Origin: CAMUQR01 sp963526735
GTDB lineage: Bacteria > Patescibacteriota > Saccharimonadia > Saccharimonadales > Saccharimonadaceae
DNA: 64,000 nucleotides
Reading direction: 5' to 3'
Assembly: GCA_963526735.1 (NCBI GenBank)
Contig: CAURNU010000006.1
Location: 1 to 64,000, forward strand
Shown in pieces: positions 16,260-25,662 of the stretch. The position numbers and the translations under genes are program-made. The notes below the pieces were generated by a model. The model was not told the DNA's origin. It was given only the letters and a program-made list of their open reading frames with translations, and made no database searches. How positions within the stretch are numbered: position 1 is the stretch's first letter; the number at the start of each line of letters is the position of its first letter.

Positions 16260-17462
16260 TTAATTATTATATTTGGCGAAAAAATCAGCCTTAAATTGCT
16301 CGTAATTATCATCCAGTAGGGCTTGGCGAATCTGATCAGTCAGATTGACCACAAAAAACTCATTGTGCGCGCTAGCGATGGTCGAAGCTAGGATTTCGTT
16401 AGCTTTAAATAAATGATGCAAATAAGCCTTGGTGTATTGTTGCGACACCTCATAGCCTAGTTCTGGATCGAGAGGCGAAAAGTCGTTTTTATACTTGGCG
16501 TTTTTAATATTAATACGCCCGCGCGTAGTATAGAGCGAACCGTTCCGCGCCTGACGAGTCGGCGCCACACAATCGAAAGTATCAATACCATATTCCACGC
16601 CAGTAAAAATATCCAGAGGTTGTGACCCCATACCCAGTAAGTGACGCGGGCGGTCTTCAGGTAGAATTTGGTTAACCAAACCCACAAATGGCGCAATTTC
16701 CTCAGCCTTAAAGATACCTCCGATTCCGTAGCCATCGAAGTCCATCGCGCCTAGCATTTCGGCCGATTGACGGCGTAGTTCCAGATTTTGACCACCTTGT
16801 ACTACTCCAAATAGAGCTTGCAGTGGGCGATTTTGAGCTTGATGCTCGAGATTAAGTTGTTGGTGGCGCACTAAACAGCGCTCAGCCCAAGCATGCGTCC
16901 GATCCATCGCTAGTCTCACATAATCCGGACTGGCGGTAGGTGAAGTAAGTTCATCAAATGCCATATGAATATCGGCACCGATTTTATGCTGGATTTCCAT
17001 CGAGCGTTCCGGTGTCAAACGCACGATTTGGCCATTGAGATGCGACCGAAAAGTCACACCTTCGTCGTCAACTTTAGCTAGTTGTTTTTTAGAATGAGTT
17101 GCTTTGTTGCGCAAGGTATTTTCTAAGCCTTTTTCATACGCCATACCCAGCGAAAAGACTTGAAATCCACCCGAGTCGGTAATACTTGGCCTGTGCCAGT
17201 TCATAAACTCAGCCAAACCACCACCCGCTTCGACGATATTTTCTCCCGGTTGCAACATCAAGTGATAAGTATTGGCAAGCACCGCCTGACCGCCCAAGCC
17301 ACGCACCACTTCTGGCGTGAGCGCTTTGACCGTCGCTTTGGTCGCTGCCACCATAAAACTCGGCGTTTTAATCACGCCATGCGGAGTGTGAATTTCACCA
17401 ACTCGCGCCCGACCGTTGACGGTTTTTTTGATAATTTTAAAACTAATTGCTGATTGATTCAT
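16260..17462 (-). CDS. tgt: tRNA-guanine transglycosylase lacking zinc ligands
   Basis: 400 residues from the ATG at 17462 (an in-frame extension to 17579 is open but lacks a plausible promoter). The enzyme swaps guanine 34 for preQ1 in GUN-anticodon tRNAs. Family motifs are present: TPSFMVAATKATVKAL, DSGGFQVFSLG with the catalytic aspartate, VQGG, YGIGG, and DCVAPTRQARNG with the second active-site aspartate. The structural zinc loop, normally PECxCxxC plus a later His, reads DPELGYEVSQQYTKAYLHHL: the three cysteines are gone. A TATAAT lies on the minus strand about 30 nt upstream. With queA at 18834 it forms the queuosine part of this region. Confidence 0.95.
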   Translation of the reverse strand: MNQSAISFKIIKKTVNGRARVGEIHTPHGVIKTPSFMVAATKATVKALTPEVVRGLGGQAVLANTYHLMLQPGENIVEAGGGLAEFMNWHRPSITDSGGFQVFSLGMAYEKGLENTLRNKATHSKKQLAKVDDEGVTFRSHLNGQIVRLTPERSMEIQHKIGADIHMAFDELTSPTASPDYVRLAMDRTHAWAERCLVRHQQLNLEHQAQNRPLQALFGVVQGGQNLELRRQSAEMLGAMDFDGYGIGGIFKAEEIAPFVGLVNQILPEDRPRHLLGMGSQPLDIFTGVEYGIDTFDCVAPTRQARNGSLYTTRGRINIKNAKYKNDFSPLDPELGYEVSQQYTKAYLHHLFKANEILASTIASAHNEFFVVNLTDQIRQALLDDNYEQFKADFFAKYNN

Positions 17463-17525
17463 ATTGCTAAATAAATTCGTTTTTAATCTGTTAATTATAT
17501 CATATCTCTCAATAATCGCACTATA

Positions 17526-17534
17526 TGCTACAAT
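17526..17534 (+). promoter_or_regulatory. Extended -10 of the DUF167 gene (leaderless)
   Basis: TG-C-TACAAT ends six nt before the ATG at 17541. It lies back-to-back with the tgt promoter region. Confidence 0.6.
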
Positions 17535-17540
17535 ATTTTT

Positions 17541-17768
17541 ATGAAAATCCGCGCCCAAATCAAACCCAATGCCAAACAAGTAAAAGTCGTGTCGCCAGCT
17601 ACGCCAGACGACGTGTGGCTAATTGCCACTAAAGCACCGGCGATTGATGGGCGCGCCAACAAAGAAGCAAGAGAGCTAATCGCCACCGCACTGCGCCTAC
17701 CAAAATCAGCCATTACACTCAAACTTGGCGCCAAATCGAAGTTTAAAATTTTTGAGATTCGCGAATAA
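17541..17768 (+). CDS. DUF167 (YggU) family protein
   Basis: 75 residues. The sequence matches the DUF167/YggU pattern: MKIRAQIKPNAKQ at the start, a VWLIATKAPAIDGRANKEA segment, and KSAITLKLGAKSKFKIFEI at the end. The family is small, cytoplasmic and widespread, with no proven function. It is divergent from tgt and convergent with the following minus-strand gene. Confidence 0.88.
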   Translation: MKIRAQIKPNAKQVKVVSPATPDDVWLIATKAPAIDGRANKEARELIATALRLPKSAITLKLGAKSKFKIFEIRE

Positions 17769-17806
17769 CAATCAATGCGGTACCAAAGTTGGTTTTTTAG
17801 ACAATT

Positions 17807-18781
17807 TTAGTTTTTAGCTTGAGCTGATTTAGCAGAGGCGAGGATTTCGTACATCGTCCGTGCCGAATCGGTTTTGAGAAAATCGAGCGCTTTTTGTTCC
17901 GAGCTAACTGGGGAATAAGTTGGTTTTGCATTGCCACCACTTTGGACCGAACTAGGCGATTGGTCGGGCGACTGCGATTGATGATTGCTAGCAAAAAATT
18001 GATCCATCAACGATACTATTACCTCAAAAATTGCACCGTTTTTAGCTTTGATACGTTCATTCTCGAGCACTTGACAACCATTGATTTGATCATTGCCGAC
18101 CACCGCATATTTCCGATCATCGTGAGTAATATTATCAAGTGCCAAAATCGGATAATAGAGCCCGACTTCCAGACCTCGATCGCCAAACTGACCAGAGATA
18201 TTTTGGCGAACAAAACTCCGCGCCCATAGATTAGTTTTTTCTGGGACATTTTCTAGACCGAGCTGGCGAATTGCCACAGTTTTACGCTCAAAAACCCGGG
18301 CTTTCATCGTTGCATCACACGCTTTTGCCACTGACGGCTGAACCGCCACCCCTAACCGCGATTGATTGTTCTTCGAGTTAAAAACTATTGTTTCGCCAGA
18401 GCCACTTTTGGTCAAACCAGCATTCCAATTGTCCGGATAGCTCAAACACATATCAACCGCTTCAAAACCAATCCGTTTGGTTAAATCAACTTTAAAATCA
18501 TCCTTGGCCGACTCCTGGACAACATTGGCGGTTTTTTTGTAACTTGGACCGACTGGTTTTTTATTTGCAAGACGATTATTTACAAACAGCATCAAGCCAA
18601 TCATCGTTACTACAATAAAAGCCATCATCCCGATAACAAACCACGGTTCTACCATCCGACTTTGTTCGGCGCGCTGGCGACCACGCTCCAATGATTCACG
18701 AAGCACTCGTTCGGCTTCAGTTTCTTGGCCTGGTGCATTCATTTCGTTTAATTTTTGCGCTAAATCTTTATCTAAATCCAT
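17807..18781 (-). CDS. Hypothetical single-span membrane protein
   Basis: 324 residues from the ATG at 18781, chosen because AAGGA lies 6 nt upstream; the frame is open upstream but overlaps queA. Residues 1-45 are charged and cytoplasmic-like. A span lies at about 48-68 (VIGMMAFIVVTMIGLMLFV), followed by an extracytoplasmic domain of about 250 residues with four cysteines (near DMCLSYP, KACDA and GCQVLE). It ends in a Ser/Gln/Pro-rich region. A minus-strand TATAAT is at 18800-18805. No family is recognised. The topology matches several other surface proteins in this window. Confidence 0.6.
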   Translation of the reverse strand: MDLDKDLAQKLNEMNAPGQETEAERVLRESLERGRQRAEQSRMVEPWFVIGMMAFIVVTMIGLMLFVNNRLANKKPVGPSYKKTANVVQESAKDDFKVDLTKRIGFEAVDMCLSYPDNWNAGLTKSGSGETIVFNSKNNQSRLGVAVQPSVAKACDATMKARVFERKTVAIRQLGLENVPEKTNLWARSFVRQNISGQFGDRGLEVGLYYPILALDNITHDDRKYAVVGNDQINGCQVLENERIKAKNGAIFEVIVSLMDQFFASNHQSQSPDQSPSSVQSGGNAKPTYSPVSSEQKALDFLKTDSARTMYEILASAKSAQAKN

Positions 18782-18833
18782 ATTAATCCTTATGGTTAAA
18801 TTATACCACATGCCCTCACGCCAACAGATGTTT

Positions 18834-19871
18834 TTAGGCAAGAATTAACATCGAGTCGCCATAACTCAGGAATCGCATCCGCTCGGTTTGCGCATACGCA
18901 TAAGCTCGTTGTAGAAACTCCCAGCCCGCAAACGCTCCTGCTAACATCAGCACCGTCGAACGGGGCGCGTGAAAATTAGTTAATAATCCACTGATAACTT
19001 TAAATTCATAACCAGGATAAATAAAAATATCCGCTTCGCCAATTTGATCGGTCGCTGGAGTTTGCTCGTCCAAAATCACCGGCGCTAAGTATTCTAACGT
19101 ACGCGTCACTGTTGTGCCTAGTCCCACCACACGATGCCCGGCTCGCTTCGCCTGACGAATTGTTGTGATCGTAGTCGCTGGCACCGAAAAATATTCCTGA
19201 TGCATGTGGTGTGCCTCAACTTCGTCCGTTCGAATCGGCAAAAATGTCCCCAAGCCAACGTGTAATGTCAGATACGCCACTCGTACGCCTTTTGCGCGCA
19301 AACGATCAAGTGTTTCATCGGTCATGTTTAAACTAGCAGTTGGCGCTGCCACTGAGCCAATATTTTTAGCCCAAACTGTCTGATAGCGCTCAATGTCACT
19401 AGAATTTGCTCGACGATTCATATAGGGCGGGAGAGGTGGAGTGCCGCACTGATCACAAATCGTCAATAAATCCACTTGGCTCTTGACTTCAGCCACGCCA
19501 CCACCCAGCACTTCAACTACCTCTAGCTGATACTGACCGACCGTCAATACCTCACCGGCGCGAATCCGCCCACGGTGCATAACGCGGTGATGATGCCAAT
19601 CATCATGTTGAGCGTGCGACTCTAACACAATTAGCTCTCGCTCCACACCAGTCGTCTTATGGGCGATTAGTCGTGCTTTTAGCACCTTCGTGTCATTGAT
19701 CACTAAAACATCACCCGCTGATAAATAATCCACCACATCGCCATAATGACGTTTAGTGATAGTTTGCGCGGATTTATCCAAAACCAACAAATTCGACTGA
19801 CCGCGCACCACCGGTGGACGATCAGCAATCAAACTTTCATCGAGTTGATAGTCAAAATCAGAAATTTTCAT
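18834..19871 (-). CDS. queA: tRNA preQ1(34) S-adenosylmethionine ribosyltransferase-isomerase QueA
   Basis: 345 residues from the ATG at 19871. QueA transfers the ribosyl part of SAM to preQ1 in tRNA, making epoxyqueuosine. Family motifs include FDYQLDESLIADRPP near the start, SAGDVLVINDTKVLKARL, GTPPLPPYM, SVAAPTASLNMTDE, LTLHVGLGTFLP and the terminal SYGDSMLI. The start is supported by a TATAAT at 19879-19884 that ends 7 nt before it. The downstream membrane-protein gene lies 52 nt away with its own -10 and Shine-Dalgarno site, so cotranscription is uncertain. Confidence 0.96.
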   Translation of the reverse strand: MKISDFDYQLDESLIADRPPVVRGQSNLLVLDKSAQTITKRHYGDVVDYLSAGDVLVINDTKVLKARLIAHKTTGVERELIVLESHAQHDDWHHHRVMHRGRIRAGEVLTVGQYQLEVVEVLGGGVAEVKSQVDLLTICDQCGTPPLPPYMNRRANSSDIERYQTVWAKNIGSVAAPTASLNMTDETLDRLRAKGVRVAYLTLHVGLGTFLPIRTDEVEAHHMHQEYFSVPATTITTIRQAKRAGHRVVGLGTTVTRTLEYLAPVILDEQTPATDQIGEADIFIYPGYEFKVISGLLTNFHAPRSTVLMLAGAFAGWEFLQRAYAYAQTERMRFLSYGDSMLILA

Positions 19872-19878
19872 AGAATAT

Positions 19879-19884
19879 ATTATA
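19879..19884 (-). promoter_or_regulatory. -10 TATAAT of queA (leaderless)
   Basis: Minus-strand TATAAT with 7 nt between it and the queA ATG; no Shine-Dalgarno site. Confidence 0.6.
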
Positions 19885-19952
19885 TCACTATCTAGCGCAA
19901 TCGAGCTCTCACACTCTCTTAACCTAAATCGACTGGCGCTAGTCGATTTTTG

Positions 19953-19961
19953 TGCTAAAAT
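19953..19961 (+). promoter_or_regulatory. Extended -10 of NatA-like gene (leaderless)
   Basis: TG-C-TAAAAT ends six nt before the ATG at 19968. Confidence 0.65.
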
Positions 19962-19967
19962 AAAATT

Positions 19968-20891
19968 ATGAAACACCAATCCAATGTTATTGAAGTGCGT
20001 AATTTTCAGATGAAGTTCGGTGATCATGAAGTGATTAAGAACTTAAATTTTGAAGTCGCACGCGGGGAAGTGTTCGGCCTGCTTGGTTCGAACGGCTCCG
20101 GCAAAACCACTACAATTCGAGCCTTGCTCGGTCTCCATCATCCAACCAACGGCGAGCTGTTAGTCAACGGTAAAGTGTTTTCGCCAGAAACCGATATCAA
20201 AATTGGCTACTTGCCAGAAGAGCGTGGTTTATACAAAAAAGAAAAAGTCGGCAATATCATGCGTTATTTTGCCGAACTCAAAGGTCTCCACAAGGCTGAA
20301 GCGGAACAATTTATTGATCAGTTTTTAGCGCGGGTCGATTTATCTGACAAAAAGAACATCCGCCTTGATAAACTCTCCAGCGGTCAGCAACAAAAAGTCC
20401 AACTCGGCATCACGATGATGGGCGAGCCAGATTTATTAATTCTAGATGAGCCGACTAAAGGCTTCGACCCAGTCAACCGCAAACTGCTCCTCGATATTGT
20501 CGAAGAATCCCGTCAAAAAGGCGCAACTGTGATGATGATCACTCACCATATGGAAGAAGTAGAGCGCTTGTGCGATCGGATTTTGTTATTAAAAGACGGT
20601 GAAGCGAAGGCTTACGGTCGGGTTGAAGACATTAAAGACCAAACTGGTGCCAATCGCGCCCAAATCGTTTTTAACGGTAAATTGCCAACCAAGGACGCGC
20701 CATACACCGTGTTTAACAAAACCAAAAACAGCGCCGAACTCGAGCCAAAAGCTGGTCACACCATGGACGACATTTTGCCATTTCTGGTTAAAAACCAAGT
20801 TCAAGTACGTAAATATTCAATTGAGCGCTCGAGTCTGGAAGAGATTTTCGTCAATATTTATGGCACTAAACTCGAGAAGGAGACTAACTAA
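19968..20891 (+). CDS. ABC transporter ATP-binding protein (NatA-like)
   Basis: 307 residues. Walker A GSNGSGKTT is near 42-50, the signature LSSGQQQKVQ follows, Walker B is LLILDEPTKGFDP, and the H-loop is MMITHHMEE. About 80 C-terminal residues extend beyond the core, as in NatA-type exporters (Na+ or drug efflux, DUF4162-like tail). It pairs with the permease gene that begins within its stop codon (1-nt TAATG overlap). The substrate cannot be determined. Confidence 0.93.
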   Translation: MKHQSNVIEVRNFQMKFGDHEVIKNLNFEVARGEVFGLLGSNGSGKTTTIRALLGLHHPTNGELLVNGKVFSPETDIKIGYLPEERGLYKKEKVGNIMRYFAELKGLHKAEAEQFIDQFLARVDLSDKKNIRLDKLSSGQQQKVQLGITMMGEPDLLILDEPTKGFDPVNRKLLLDIVEESRQKGATVMMITHHMEEVERLCDRILLLKDGEAKAYGRVEDIKDQTGANRAQIVFNGKLPTKDAPYTVFNKTKNSAELEPKAGHTMDDILPFLVKNQVQVRKYSIERSSLEEIFVNIYGTKLEKETN

Positions 20892-22150
20892 TGTTTAATT
20901 TAGGGACCGTTGTTAAATTTGAGATTTTAAAACAAATCCGCAAACCATTGTTCTGGCTGGCAGTTTTTGCTACACCAGCGTTGATTATTTTGTTCGGTGG
21001 CGTATCTTATTTAGGCGCAAAACTCTCGCACGAACAAACCGACAAAAACAAACAGCAAGTCGCCGAGACTAGTCAAAAAATCATCGTAGTTGATCATTCA
21101 AAACTGATTAAAACCAATGCTTTTGGCACAAACACTACTGTTGAACTTAGCGACAACGAAGAGCAAGCTCTAACGAAATTTAAATCGGGTGATTACAAAG
21201 CGACCTTGATCTATCCAGCTAAGTTAGTTCAAGAGCCAATCAAGGTTTACACTAAGTTCTCCAATAACCAAAGCGACTCCCAACAGCAGTCGGATGGTTT
21301 TAAAGAATTAGCCAAAACCGCCCTCAAGACTTCTGCCACCCAGGGCATCGACCCAGCCAAAGCAGAAGTACTCGGCGCTCAAACCATCCAGACCCAGGCT
21401 AATATTCTCGATGAAAAAGGCGAACTTTACGAACCGTTCAAAAAAGTCATCGTGCCGACTATTTTCTTCGCCGTTTTCTTCATTGTCTTTACAATGACCA
21501 GCAACCAGATTTTGACAGCCACAACCGAAGAAAAAGAGAACCGTGTCGCCGAGATGATTCTGACAACCGTCAGTGCCAAAACCCTGATTATCGGTAAAAT
21601 TATCGCGTTAGTGATTTTAGGTTTTATCCAAATCCTGTCGCTGATTTTGCCACTAATCATTGCTTATGTGGTCGCCACTAATTGCTTCAACGTGCCACCG
21701 TTTATCGCTAATCTGCTCAGCAATGTGACATTTGAGTTCTGGCCAACTTTCTTTGGTGCGTGTTATTTAATTATTGGTTTCTTGTTAGTGACCAGCTCCA
21801 CCATTTTGGTTGGATCACTCTTTCCAACCGCCCAAGACGCCGCTCAATTCTTCATGCCAGTATTATTCGGCACTTTGATCCCAATGTATCTAATGAATGC
21901 CATTCTCTCGGGTGTTAATAATATGTTGATTACGATTTTGAGCTATTTTCCACTTAGTTCGCCGACTACCATGCTAATTCGTAATATGGCAGGCAATCTC
22001 GATGTCAAAGAAGGCTTAATTACTCTAGTGGTAATGATTATTTTCAGCATGATTATGATGCGCCTTGCCGTGCGCTCGTTCCAACGCGGTGCCTTTGAAT
22101 ATTCCAAAAAAGGCTCATTTAAAGAAATCATGCGCGAGCTGTTTAATTAG
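20891..22150 (+). CDS. ABC-2 type permease (NatB-like)
   Basis: 419 residues. One N-terminal span (about 20-45), a large extracytoplasmic region of about 130 residues with a Gln/Ser-rich stretch, then five to six C-terminal spans. The motif EEKENRVAEMILTTVSAKTL between the domains is typical of NatB/YhaP permeases. It is translationally coupled to the ATPase by a TAATG overlap. Together they form an ABC-2 exporter of unknown substrate. Confidence 0.9.
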   Translation: MFNLGTVVKFEILKQIRKPLFWLAVFATPALIILFGGVSYLGAKLSHEQTDKNKQQVAETSQKIIVVDHSKLIKTNAFGTNTTVELSDNEEQALTKFKSGDYKATLIYPAKLVQEPIKVYTKFSNNQSDSQQQSDGFKELAKTALKTSATQGIDPAKAEVLGAQTIQTQANILDEKGELYEPFKKVIVPTIFFAVFFIVFTMTSNQILTATTEEKENRVAEMILTTVSAKTLIIGKIIALVILGFIQILSLILPLIIAYVVATNCFNVPPFIANLLSNVTFEFWPTFFGACYLIIGFLLVTSSTILVGSLFPTAQDAAQFFMPVLFGTLIPMYLMNAILSGVNNMLITILSYFPLSSPTTMLIRNMAGNLDVKEGLITLVVMIIFSMIMMRLAVRSFQRGAFEYSKKGSFKEIMRELFN

Positions 22151-22217
22151 TTTTTTTCGCCAAGTCCTAAGCAAGACTAAAAACTGCTTAATCACTATCT
22201 AATCAAAAGGGGAACTT

Positions 22218-22484
22218 ATGCAAGACGCAAAAGCAAAAAATACGCACAAAGATATTATTTTTACACTGATTCTAATTATCAGTTTAGCGATGAGCGCCTT
22301 TTCAGTTTTTATGACAATGAAATTACAGACTAAACAGGAAAACATGCTAACTGTCATCACACGCCAAGGACTACTGAGAGATGCTAAATTTGAATGCCTC
22401 AACAACAAACAAAACATTGACAATTGTGATGTCGCCAAAGAAGCAAAACGCCAATTAGACGAAGCTTACAAACGACTTCAATAA
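22218..22484 (+). CDS. Small single-span membrane protein
   Basis: 88 residues. A basic N-terminus is followed by one span (about 14-36, IIFTLILIISLAMSAFSVFM) and a soluble helical tail with two cysteines (ECLNNKQNIDNC, about 61-72) that could form a disulphide outside the cell. An AAGGGG ribosome-binding site lies 5 nt before the ATG. It sits between the ABC exporter and a terminator. No family is recognised. Confidence 0.6.
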   Translation: MQDAKAKNTHKDIIFTLILIISLAMSAFSVFMTMKLQTKQENMLTVITRQGLLRDAKFECLNNKQNIDNCDVAKEAKRQLDEAYKRLQ

Positions 22485-22502
22485 TATTATTCTTTTTTCA
22501 AT

Positions 22503-22536
22503 AAAAACATCAGTTATTCAACTGATGTTTTTATTT
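22503..22536 (+). terminator. Rho-independent terminator
   Basis: Perfect 13-bp stem AAAAACATCAGTT / AACTGATGTTTTT with a 4-nt loop and a T-rich tail. It ends the ABC exporter/88-residue protein unit just before the P-type ATPase promoter. Confidence 0.9.
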
Positions 22537-22545
22537 ACTTAAAAA

Positions 22546-22554
22546 TGCTACAAT
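22546..22554 (+). promoter_or_regulatory. Extended -10 of Ca2+-type P-ATPase gene (leaderless)
   Basis: TG-C-TACAAT ends six nt before the ATG at 22561. Confidence 0.65.
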
Positions 22555-22560
22555 AAGCAT

Positions 22561-25080
22561 ATGAATTATTACAACGAATCCGTCAAAGCCAGCCTACTCA
22601 AGCTCAAAACTAGCACCAACGGCCTAGCTACCGCACAGGTTAACGCCAATCAGTGCAAGCACGGCAAAAATGCCATCAAACTTGAAACTAAATCTTTTTG
22701 GCAGAAGCTAATTGAGCCGTTTGCTGACGTTTTTATGGTGATTTTATTGATTGCAGCTGGAATTAGTTGGCATCAAGGGCATATTTTTGACACTTTAGTT
22801 ATCGGTATTGTAGTAATTATTAACGCGGGGATTTTTTATTTGCAAAGCCATTCTACCGAAAAAATCCTGCGCTCACTCAACAAACAAGCCTCGCAACCAG
22901 TCGTGGTTAAACGTAATGGCGGACTAATTAAAATCGACAGCGAGGAGCTGACAGTCGGTGATATTTTATATTTGTCAGAAGGCGATAAAGTGCCGGCCGA
23001 TGGACGAATTATCGAGGCTGAGCGGGCTCGCGTTGATGAATCAATGCTCACCGGCGAGTCGCTCCCAATTTCTAAAAACAACCTCAAAATCGCCGGTCAT
23101 AAAAAAGTTTATGAACAAAAAAATATGATTTTTTCGGGGTCGTTTGTGGTCACTGGCAATATCACCGCAGTCATCACCGCCATCGGCATGAACACCGAAT
23201 TTGGCAAAATTGCTAGTTTTTCGAAACCGACCACGACCATCAGCCCAATTCAAACCAAAATTAACAAACTGGTCACACAAATTATCATCGTGGTTGCAAT
23301 CGTGATGGTGGGAATTTTAGCATTCTTCATCTATAACGGCACTAGTCTGGAAGAAAGTTTGACGTTTGTGCTAGCCACGACCGTATCGGTGATTCCGGAA
23401 GGATTGCCAGTGGCGATTACTATTATTTTAGCGTTAAGCATGAAACGCATGGCCAGCGAAAAAGCCCTGGTACGTAACTTGCGTTCAATCGAATCAATCG
23501 GTCTGGTCAATGTTATCGCCACCGACAAAACCGGAACTTTGACCAAAAACCAACTGTCTATCGTCAATACTTGGTCACTCAAAAAATTTTCCAAGCCGTT
23601 CCTGACAGCAGTCTGGGGATCAATGGTCGTCAGTGAAACCAATCATTTTCCTGATCCGCTCGACAAGGCGATTTACGAATTTTCCCGCAAAAACAAACTA
23701 GCGGACGATACTTTAAAATTAGTCCGCACTATGCCGTTTGACCAAGCCTTGACTCTCAGTGGGGCAATCTACCAGTCTGACAAAACCACTGAAATTTTCA
23801 TCAAAGGCTCACCTGAAAAAATTATGGCAATGTCTAATCTGCGTCCTGATCAAATCACCACCATCAATCAAGCCCTGAGCGATATGATTCTCAATGGCAG
23901 TCGGATCATTGCCATCGCTAAATGCAGTTCCAAAACGCCGATTCACGATCTTGAGCAAGTCGAAGAACTCGAGTTTTTAGGCTTAATCGAACTAGCCGAT
24001 CCACTACGTCCCGAAGCCAAGTCTGCCGTGCGTCAAGCTCAACAAGCTGGTATTAAAGTCGTGATGATCACTGGTGACCATGCCAAAACCGCTTACAATA
24101 TCGGTCGACAACTCGGCATTACTACTCGCGAAAGTGATGTGCTTGACATGAGTCAAATCCATGATTATGACACGATTGATTTTGAAGAAAAAGTCTTAAG
24201 TTGTAGCGTGTTTGCACGAGTCACGCCTGAAGCGAAGTTTAAACTCCTACAAGCACTCAAAAAATCCAACATCACCGCTATGACCGGCGACGGTGTCAAT
24301 GACACACCAGCCCTGGTCGAATCTAACACCGGCATCGCCATGGGTTCTGGTTCCAGCATTGCCAAAGATGCCAGTGACATCATCATTCTCGACGATAACT
24401 TCAAGACTATCGTCACCGCTGTGAAAGAAGGTCGTACTACCGTTCACAACATTCGTCGGATTTTGTTTTATCTATTCTCGACTAACTTGGGCGAATTACT
24501 GACTTTTATGACGGCATTATTGTTGCGTATGCCATTACCCCTGGCCGCGGTGCAGATTCTATGGGTTAATCTTATGACTGACACCACTTTTGTGATTCCG
24601 CTCGGCCTCCAGCCCGCCCAAGACAATATTATGAAAGCCAAACCAAAATCACCAGATGCGCCATTGCTCAACAACTCCTATCTGCTACGTATTACGCTGG
24701 TCAGTATTGCGATGACCGTGCTAACTATCAGTATTTATCGCTTGTTTGAGCCACAGGGCGTGGCTTATGCCCGCACCATGGCGTTTACCGCACTGGTCGT
24801 CAGTCAGTGGGCTAATGCTTATAACGCTGCCAGCTTCTCACTGTCAGTGTTTGATCCAGCCAAAAAACGCAATCGTTTGATGAATAGTATCCTAATAGTG
24901 TCAATTATCGCACACCTAGTCGTTATTTTTACGCCAATTAACACGATTTTACAGCTCACAGCTGTCAGCCTGATCGACCTTGGGCTAGTGGCAATTATCA
25001 GCACTGCCACGATTGTCGTACTCGTGGAAGTTCACAAACTCATCAATCGCTTTTTATACTTCCAACCGTTTTATAAATAA
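22561..25080 (+). CDS. Cation-transporting P-type ATPase (P2A Ca2+-ATPase-like)
   Basis: 839 residues. The N-terminal cation-ATPase domain is followed by the actuator loop TGES (164-167), the M4 ion-binding motif PEGLPVAIT (about 280-288), the phosphorylation site DKTGTLT (322-328), and the hinge GDGVND (576-581). The C-terminal membrane bundle has NLMTDT in M6, as in SERCA/PMR1-type calcium pumps. It most likely exports Ca2+ (or Mn2+) using ATP. It is monocistronic behind a leaderless promoter. A second, different P-type ATPase is encoded at 30758-33118. Confidence 0.93.
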   Translation: MNYYNESVKASLLKLKTSTNGLATAQVNANQCKHGKNAIKLETKSFWQKLIEPFADVFMVILLIAAGISWHQGHIFDTLVIGIVVIINAGIFYLQSHSTEKILRSLNKQASQPVVVKRNGGLIKIDSEELTVGDILYLSEGDKVPADGRIIEAERARVDESMLTGESLPISKNNLKIAGHKKVYEQKNMIFSGSFVVTGNITAVITAIGMNTEFGKIASFSKPTTTISPIQTKINKLVTQIIIVVAIVMVGILAFFIYNGTSLEESLTFVLATTVSVIPEGLPVAITIILALSMKRMASEKALVRNLRSIESIGLVNVIATDKTGTLTKNQLSIVNTWSLKKFSKPFLTAVWGSMVVSETNHFPDPLDKAIYEFSRKNKLADDTLKLVRTMPFDQALTLSGAIYQSDKTTEIFIKGSPEKIMAMSNLRPDQITTINQALSDMILNGSRIIAIAKCSSKTPIHDLEQVEELEFLGLIELADPLRPEAKSAVRQAQQAGIKVVMITGDHAKTAYNIGRQLGITTRESDVLDMSQIHDYDTIDFEEKVLSCSVFARVTPEAKFKLLQALKKSNITAMTGDGVNDTPALVESNTGIAMGSGSSIAKDASDIIILDDNFKTIVTAVKEGRTTVHNIRRILFYLFSTNLGELLTFMTALLLRMPLPLAAVQILWVNLMTDTTFVIPLGLQPAQDNIMKAKPKSPDAPLLNNSYLLRITLVSIAMTVLTISIYRLFEPQGVAYARTMAFTALVVSQWANAYNAASFSLSVFDPAKKRNRLMNSILIVSIIAHLVVIFTPINTILQLTAVSLIDLGLVAIISTATIVVLVEVHKLINRFLYFQPFYK

Positions 25081-25160
25081 GCTCACACATTGCTTTTTAA
25101 TATAAAATATTGTAAAATATAAAAGAGTTAGTTATTTTTAATTTTAAAAAAGGAGGGAGT

Positions 25161-25631
25161 ATGATGGAAAAGATTTTCCTTGACTTGCGCCAATTGTTTA
25201 AACAAAAGCATTGGTTGCGAGTTATACGACTACTTATTCAGTCATATAATTTAACAAAATGGCTGAACAATAGTTATCCCAAGTATCAATGGTTCTTTTG
25301 GCTAAAAGTCGTACCTGGAATTATTTCAGGCAAGCGTAATATTATTACGTGCGTGATTGGTAGTGAAATTGTGGGCATTGCTTGCCTCAAAAAAGCCGAA
25401 GAAATCAAGCTCAGCACGCTCTATATCGATCCCGCATATCAAAAGCAGGGAATCGGTACGGAGATTCTGGAGCGAAGCTTTAAATGGCTTGGCACACGGA
25501 AGCCAGCGCTGTCAATCGCTAAAGATCGACTGCCATGCTTCTACAATTTCATAGTCAAGTACCACTGGGAGCTAACAAATATTGCTAGCAACAAATATCG
25601 TCGTGGCGCCAGTGAGTACTTTTTTAACTAA
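25161..25631 (+). CDS. GNAT-family N-acetyltransferase
   Basis: 156 residues (155 if translation starts at the ATG at 25164, which has better spacing from AGGAGG). Residues 65-110 carry the GNAT core: a beta strand IVGIACLKKAEEIKLSTLYID, then acetyl-CoA-binding AYQKQGIGTEILERSF (the Q/R-x-x-G-x-G/A motif). The N-terminal 50 residues are basic and aromatic, without a domain match. The substrate is unknown. A strong SD AGGAGG and a TAAAAT about 45 nt upstream suggest a normal leader. It ends at a hairpin terminator. Confidence 0.8.
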   Translation: MMEKIFLDLRQLFKQKHWLRVIRLLIQSYNLTKWLNNSYPKYQWFFWLKVVPGIISGKRNIITCVIGSEIVGIACLKKAEEIKLSTLYIDPAYQKQGIGTEILERSFKWLGTRKPALSIAKDRLPCFYNFIVKYHWELTNIASNKYRRGASEYFFN

Positions 25632-25662
25632 CGTCACCTCATAGGTAGAGGTGACGTTTTTT
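25631..25662. terminator. Terminator between GNAT and ASCH genes
   Basis: Perfect 10-bp stem ACGTCACCTC / GAGGTGACGT with a 7-nt loop and a run of T on the plus strand. It lies between convergent genes and ends the GNAT transcript. Confidence 0.85.

Noticed and set aside
18782..18841. Longer start for the hypothetical membrane protein at 17807
   Set aside because: The extension overlaps the end of queA and lacks a ribosome-binding site; the ATG at 18781 has AAGGA.
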